64,000 nt of DNA from contig JAWSUF010000002.1 of NCBI GenBank assembly GCA_033549365.1, positions 412,082-476,081 of the forward strand, in the 5' to 3' direction. Both the position numbers and the translations under genes were made by a program. Every line of letters begins with the position of its first letter. Position 1 is the stretch's first letter. Origin of the DNA: Acidobacteriota bacterium. GTDB lineage: Bacteria > Acidobacteriota > Aminicenantia > Aminicenantales > Saccharicenantaceae. Positions 60,240-64,000 of this stretch are shown here, one piece after another. The notes below the pieces were generated by a model. The model was not told the DNA's origin and made no database searches. It was given only the letters and a program-made list of their open reading frames with translations.

Positions 60240-62122
60240 CATCTTTCGGGTTTGAGCCAGGCGACCTGATAAGGCTCAAGGGGGATTTCGAGGGCGCCGC
60301 CGCGGGCTTCCCGCCGTGTTTCACTCACCAGATCCAGCCAGACTCCGGCATCCGTCCCCACGTCCGTGAGCGGGATTTTTAAAAGGATCTTTTTTCCCGT
60401 GACATTGGTCAGGGCGAGGATCCGGTCATCGCCCTCGGGCGAGAGGCGCACGACCGCGAAGACGCCGGGCGAGAGATGGAGCACCTTCTGGCCGCCCCGG
60501 GGATGGAAAGCCCGATGCCGTGTCCGCAGAAGATGGAGCTTCGCCGCCGCACTCCGGATGAGAAAGAGTTTGGATCCGGGATCCGTCATGTCGAGGGCCG
60601 CCTGTTCGCTGTCGATGAAGGCGCGGTTCACATCGCGCTTGACGCCCGTTTCCTTGACCCGTCCGTGGTCGTTGGCCGTACCCATGAAACCGTGGACGTA
60701 GATGCCCGGCACGCCCCGCAGAACGAGGGCGATGCTGCGGGATGCGATGTAGCGGCCAACCTGCCCGGCCAAGCCTTCCCGGCCGTTGTCGTCATTGACG
60801 GCGCTCCACCATGTGGTGTTGATCTCGTAGGGTTCCTCGGTCCGATTGTCCGTCATTTTATGGGAAATGTAGGCGCCCCGGGCGCCCGCCGTCTTGACGA
60901 TGAATGCGATCTCCTCCGGGGAAAGAATCTCCTTGGCGCCCTGGAGTCCGATGCCGTCGTGGGTGTCCAGAATATTGAAGAATGTCGCCGTGTCGGACGG
61001 CGGCCTGAGATCGGCGGCCCACCGGGAGAGCGCCCGGCCGTCTTCCCGGTAAAATGTGTGGAGAACGAGGGCCGGCAGAGCGAAATTGTAGACCATGTGG
61101 GCCTCGTCCGTGCCGTCGCCGAAATACGCGATGTTTTTTTCGTGAGGCACGTTGGTTTCCGTCACAAGGGCCACGCCGGATCCCACGCTGTCGACGACAT
61201 CGCGGAGCAGCTTCACGATTTCGTGGGTTTGCGGAAGGTGGACGCTTTCCGTGCCGGGTTCGGCCCAGATATAGGTCACGGCGTCCAAGCGGAGGATGTC
61301 GGCCCCGTTGCGGATGTAGAAAAGCATGCTGTCTATAACCTGGATCAGAACTTCGGGATTCCGGAAATTCAGATCGACCTGATCCTCGGAAAATGTCGTC
61401 CATACCCATTTCGGGCCGCCGAGGGTTTCGAATCGGGTCAGGATGTCCGAGGTCCGGGGCCGGAAAATTTTTCTGCGCTGATCGGGAGTGAGGTCGTCGG
61501 GAGAATCATAGGCGATGAAATAATCCCGAAACCGGGGATTCCCGTTGAGGAACTCCCGGAACAGCTCGCTTCGCGAAGAGACATGGTTGAGGACGGCGTC
61601 GAACATCAGGTCGTAACGGCGTTTTTTCTCCCGGATGTCCGCCCAGGAACCCAGTTCCGGATCGACCTGCTTGAAATCCACGACGGCGAAGCCGCGGTCC
61701 GAAGAGTAAGGGAAAAAGGGAAGGAGGTGGAGGGTGTTGATGGCGCCGCGGTTATAGGTGTTGACGAAATCATGAAGCGTGGATAGGGGCGTTTTTCCGG
61801 GGCCTTTGACGATGTCGCCGTAGGTGATCAGAATCATGTCCTGCTCGGAAAACCGTTCGCGCGGATCGTAGGTTTTCTCTTTTTCCAGCATCTCGGGTGG
61901 TTTATGGGCCTGGTGGACCTGCAGAATCCGCTCCAGCTCGGGCATGATCGTGCCTGAGGCCGCATCTCCGTAAAGAAAGCGAAGTCTCCTCAGCACGCGC
62001 TCGCGGATGTCATCGGGGATCTTGTCGAGCGGGCGGGTAAAGTCGGGATGGGCGTCGTAATACGTCCGCTTCCGGACGAATCCGGAGGCGTCTTCGAGCT
62101 TTCCGTTCCTTTGTTTCGACAT
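60239..62122 (-). CDS. GH13 sucrose phosphorylase-type enzyme (GH13_18-like)
   Basis: The 627-residue protein has an alpha-amylase barrel with ITYGDIV and YNRGAINTLHLLPFFPYSSDRGFAV, the nucleophile region RLDAVTYIW, acid/base ETN in VTETNVPH, and transition-state Asp in LDTHDGIGL. These match the sucrose / glucosylglycerate phosphorylase subfamily, which transfers glucose to phosphate. The substrate may be sucrose, glucosylglycerate or a glucosylglycerol. Nearby trehalose genes support a role in compatible-solute metabolism. GGAGGAGG precedes the ATG. Confidence 0.88.
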   Translation of the reverse strand: MSKQRNGKLEDASGFVRKRTYYDAHPDFTRPLDKIPDDIRERVLRRLRFLYGDAASGTIMPELERILQVHQAHKPPEMLEKEKTYDPRERFSEQDMILITYGDIVKGPGKTPLSTLHDFVNTYNRGAINTLHLLPFFPYSSDRGFAVVDFKQVDPELGSWADIREKKRRYDLMFDAVLNHVSSRSELFREFLNGNPRFRDYFIAYDSPDDLTPDQRRKIFRPRTSDILTRFETLGGPKWVWTTFSEDQVDLNFRNPEVLIQVIDSMLFYIRNGADILRLDAVTYIWAEPGTESVHLPQTHEIVKLLRDVVDSVGSGVALVTETNVPHEKNIAYFGDGTDEAHMVYNFALPALVLHTFYREDGRALSRWAADLRPPSDTATFFNILDTHDGIGLQGAKEILSPEEIAFIVKTAGARGAYISHKMTDNRTEEPYEINTTWWSAVNDDNGREGLAGQVGRYIASRSIALVLRGVPGIYVHGFMGTANDHGRVKETGVKRDVNRAFIDSEQAALDMTDPGSKLFLIRSAAAKLHLLRTRHRAFHPRGGQKVLHLSPGVFAVVRLSPEGDDRILALTNVTGKKILLKIPLTDVGTDAGVWLDLVSETRREARGGALEIPLEPYQVAWLKPER

Positions 62123-62140
62123 GTGGACCGCCTCCTCCCG

Positions 62141-62566
62141 TCAGGTCTCGAAATAGCGGGCCAGAAGGTCGACGGCATAAGCGCGTCTCAACTCGGGATC
62201 GTTGAAATCCGCTCCGGAGAAGCCGTGAAAAAGACGGGGCATCAGCCCCGGCAGCATCGCGGCGCTCAGGACTTGAATGAAGACCAGACGCGGATCCGCG
62301 GCTCCGTCCTTGATTCGGATGTCTTTCAGCTTCGACATGAGATCTGCGATAAAATCGTTGAATTGGGAGACGAAAGGCGTCTCGTAGTTGTTTTTCATCA
62401 GGGGTTCGTAAAGATAAGCTTTGGCGATTCCCGGCCAGGCGATGCCTCCCTCCATGAGGGCCAGAAAGAAATTCAAAAGCCTTTCGTGTGGAGCGAGGTC
62501 GGCGCGGCTTTTTTCAACAGGACGTCTCCTTTCCGGAGAATTATTTAAAACGATTGTTTCAAACAT
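62141..62566 (-). pseudogene. N-truncated TetR-like regulator (ligand-binding domain only)
   Basis: About 141 residues resemble the C-terminal half of a TetR repressor (MFETIVLNNSPERRRPVE, LNFFLALMEGG, FIADLMSK and LSAAMLPGLMPRLFHGFSG). The DNA-binding helix-turn-helix that should lie before MFETIV is missing: the frame continues into DNA that belongs to another gene remnant. ATG 62566 has no ribosome site. It appears to have lost its 5' end by a deletion. It could still encode a stray sensor domain if translated from the next gene upstream. Confidence 0.5.
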
Positions 62567-62569
62567 AAT

Positions 62570-62755
62570 CGAAGCCGCATCATTTTTCAAGAGGCTTCGG
62601 TCCGGAGCGTCAATCTCACCCTCTATCTCAGCCTGTGGAACGTCTTCAATCGGAAAAACGTCTTTGCTGTGACCTGGAACACCATCGAGCGGCAACCCGG
62701 CCGCATTTCAGGGTGGGGGTTGTTGCCCGTCTTCGGTGTCGAATTTGAATTTTAG
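62570..62755 (+). pseudogene. TonB-dependent receptor C-terminal remnant
   Basis: The plus frame encodes VRSVNLTLYLSLWNVFNRKN, then VFAVTWNTIERQPGR and a final GWGLLPVFGVEFEF stop. This is the typical last two strands and terminal Phe of a TonB-dependent receptor barrel. No start or plug domain precedes it. It begins where the TetR-like remnant ends, so the two genes, once divergent, seem to have lost their shared 5' region. Confidence 0.6.
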
Positions 62756-62772
62756 GGCGTTTCGGGACTTGA

Positions 62773-63543
62773 TCATTTATCTTCGGGAAAAGGGATGCGG
62801 CGGCGGTTCTTCAGAGAAACCGATCGCTTGTCGGGAGGCTTGGCGGGCCGTTTCCGGTAACCCCGTCCCTCCTTGTCTGATGCGAAACGGGCTTGGTTTT
62901 CGACAAGGCCCTGCAAGACATCCAGCAGAACCCTGTGCCGTCCCCCGGCCTCAACGAGTCCGCGCCGGTCGAACAGGTCGATCAGGCCGTGGACGGCTTC
63001 GATCGTCGACAAACACCAGGGATGAGGTTGATGCTTGACGGCGAAACGGCTCGGATCTTTGGGAATGAGACAGACTCTCGGCAGCGAATCCAGGTTCCGG
63101 CTGAGCTTCAACATCTTGCGGGTCCCGATCCAGGTCCCGTCCATGACGAAAATGAGCGGCGTCTTTCCCGAATTTCGGAGGTCCGTGAAATAGGCATCGT
63201 CGAGCGGAACGGGATTGCGGGACGGAAAAAGAACGACGGGGGCGAAGGACGGATCGGCGAGGAGACGGTTGATTTCCGGATCGGCCGTGAAATCAACTCC
63301 GGTGAGAATCCGGGAGTTTTCAAGACAGAGATGGGTCAGCCGGCCGGTTCCGGTCTTGTGTTCGCGCGCCTCCCTGGGATGGATAAGGATGACAAAAGGA
63401 ACGGGAATGAAAAAAGGACGGATGAGCCCGCACAGGCAGGTGGCCGCCGGTCTCCGGCACGCCGGGCAGACGTTCCTGGGCGTTTCGGCGATTTGCGATC
63501 GGTTGTCCATTTTCTTGCTCATGAGTCCTTGCCGTTCATCCAT
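62773..63543 (-). CDS. DTW-domain tRNA-uridine aminocarboxypropyltransferase-like protein
   Basis: About 256 residues include a small Cys cluster near the N-terminus (CPACRRPAATCLC) and the DTW core ILIHPREAREHKTGTGRL and FVMDGTWIGTRKM, with a late QPHPWCLSTIEAV. These are hallmarks of the DTW domain enzymes (TapT) that add a 3-amino-3-carboxypropyl group to a uridine in tRNA. The canonical DTW reads DGTW here. The start is uncertain (63576, 63543 or 63522); 63543 is given. It is divergent from the following serine hydrolase gene. Confidence 0.8.
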   Translation of the reverse strand: MDERQGLMSKKMDNRSQIAETPRNVCPACRRPAATCLCGLIRPFFIPVPFVILIHPREAREHKTGTGRLTHLCLENSRILTGVDFTADPEINRLLADPSFAPVVLFPSRNPVPLDDAYFTDLRNSGKTPLIFVMDGTWIGTRKMLKLSRNLDSLPRVCLIPKDPSRFAVKHQPHPWCLSTIEAVHGLIDLFDRRGLVEAGGRHRVLLDVLQGLVENQARFASDKEGRGYRKRPAKPPDKRSVSLKNRRRIPFPEDK

Positions 63544-63634
63544 GATACCATGGATGACACGAACACACCGATCCATACGGCCGGCGGTGATTCAGGCGGA
63601 GTCATCAGGGGCTTTTCGATGGGGCCGTCTTTCC

Positions 63635-63642
63635 TGTATGCT
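63635..63642 (+). promoter_or_regulatory. -10 element TGTATGCT before the serine hydrolase gene
   Basis: The hexamer TATGCT (63637-63642) preceded by TG lies 31 bases before ATG 63673, in the same position as the TGTATAAT elements elsewhere in the window. Confidence 0.4.
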
Positions 63643-63672
63643 AAAAAGACAGATATGTCTAAGGAGAAACCC

Positions 63673-64000
63673 ATGAGTTCTGCCATGAAAACTCAAATGA
63701 GGCGGATTGCCCGTCAAGCCGCCGCTCCGGCCCTGGCCTTTCTCCTGGTATTTACCGCCGCCTGCGAAACGAAGGAATCCTTGGAGCGAAAAAGGATCCG
63801 CAACGTCGAAAAAGGACTTCTGCATGCGGTCTTCATCAAGGGCACGACCCCGGAAAAAATGGACCTCGAAACACGGATGCGGTTTTACCGGGTGCCCGGT
63901 TTATCCCTCGCCGTGATGGACGAAAACGCCCTTGCCTGGTCCCGGACCTATGGTTACAAGAACGGAGAAAATTTCGATCCGGTCACGCCCGATACCATGT
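63673..64000 (+). CDS. Serine hydrolase (beta-lactamase/PBP4-like) lipoprotein, 3' truncated by window edge
   Basis: Only 109 residues are visible. They show a lipoprotein signal (LAFLLVFTAAC, lipid Cys near residue 31) followed by RMRFYRVPGLSLAVMDENALAW and then TPDTM, the start of the beta-lactamase-family serine hydrolase domain. The catalytic SxxK lies beyond the window. AAGGAG precedes the ATG. It is probably a secreted or membrane-bound esterase, peptidase or amidase. Confidence 0.82.
   Translation, partial: MSSAMKTQMRRIARQAAAPALAFLLVFTAACETKESLERKRIRNVEKGLLHAVFIKGTTPEKMDLETRMRFYRVPGLSLAVMDENALAWSRTYGYKNGENFDPVTPDTM

Overview
The window looks like a chromosomal segment of an anaerobic, GC-rich, Gram-negative bacterium. 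A TonB-dependent receptor with a carboxypeptidase-regulatory N-terminus, several exported beta-barrel proteins and lipoproteins show an outer membrane. An oxygen-sensitive class III ribonucleotide reductase (NrdD/NrdG) and many radical SAM enzymes point to anaerobic life. The gene mix (GTP-PEPCK, fused trehalose-6-P synthase/phosphatase, FecR/DUF6600 protein, DUF1667 oxidoreductase cluster) would fit the Acidobacteriota/Aminicenantota neighbourhood. That placement is inference from content, not from a marker gene.

Region 1 (1-7.5 kb): after the 3' part of a CCG-domain Fe-S oxidoreductase and an ISL3 transposase scrap comes the most interesting locus, a minus-strand operon read from a near-consensus promoter at about 7.4 kb. 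It encodes a 69-residue Cys-containing precursor-like peptide, a radical SAM/SPASM enzyme fused to an HprK-like kinase domain, a second radical SAM/SPASM enzyme, a SAM methyltransferase, a PqqD-like peptide-binding protein, an S26-type serine peptidase with a Ser-His (eukaryote/archaea-like) active site, and a third radical SAM/SPASM enzyme. All biosynthetic genes overlap. This reads as a RiPP (ribosomally made, post-translationally modified peptide) cluster of a type I cannot name.

Region 2 (7.5-20.9 kb): a tRNA with CAU anticodon next to tilS; a minus-strand operon (ABC ATPase, ABC permease, TPR-like exported protein, prepilin peptidase, large membrane protein, AsnB); then plus-strand MEMO-family protein, agmatinase-family protein, an exported protein and two small conserved proteins. 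Region 3 (20.9-30.5 kb): a CUT2-type sugar ABC transporter with a GHMP kinase, a Spy/CpxP-like protein, a FecR/DUF6600 protein with Ser/Arg-rich repeats, two small exported proteins and a HAD phosphatase. Region 4 (30.5-40.1 kb): nrdD, redoxin, nrdG and dut in one overlapping operon; a GlpA-like, FAD oxidoreductase and DUF1667 trio; and a large hybrid histidine kinase.

Region 5 (40.1-53.4 kb): a TonB-dependent receptor followed by two unknown exported proteins, a ROK kinase, an alpha/beta hydrolase, a MaoC hydratase, a CyuA-like desulfidase, an outer-membrane-type protein behind a T6C8 tract that may phase-vary, GTP-PEPCK with a palindrome over its -35 box, and NikR. Region 6 (53.4-64 kb): TreT-like glycosyltransferase and OtsA-OtsB fusion, Old Yellow Enzyme, HD hydrolase, DUF1015 protein, GH13 sucrose-phosphorylase-like enzyme, a pair of head-to-head truncated gene remnants (TetR-like and TonB receptor), a DTW-domain tRNA modification enzyme and the start of a serine hydrolase lipoprotein. 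Functions are read from motifs and overall family resemblance; no database search was possible.
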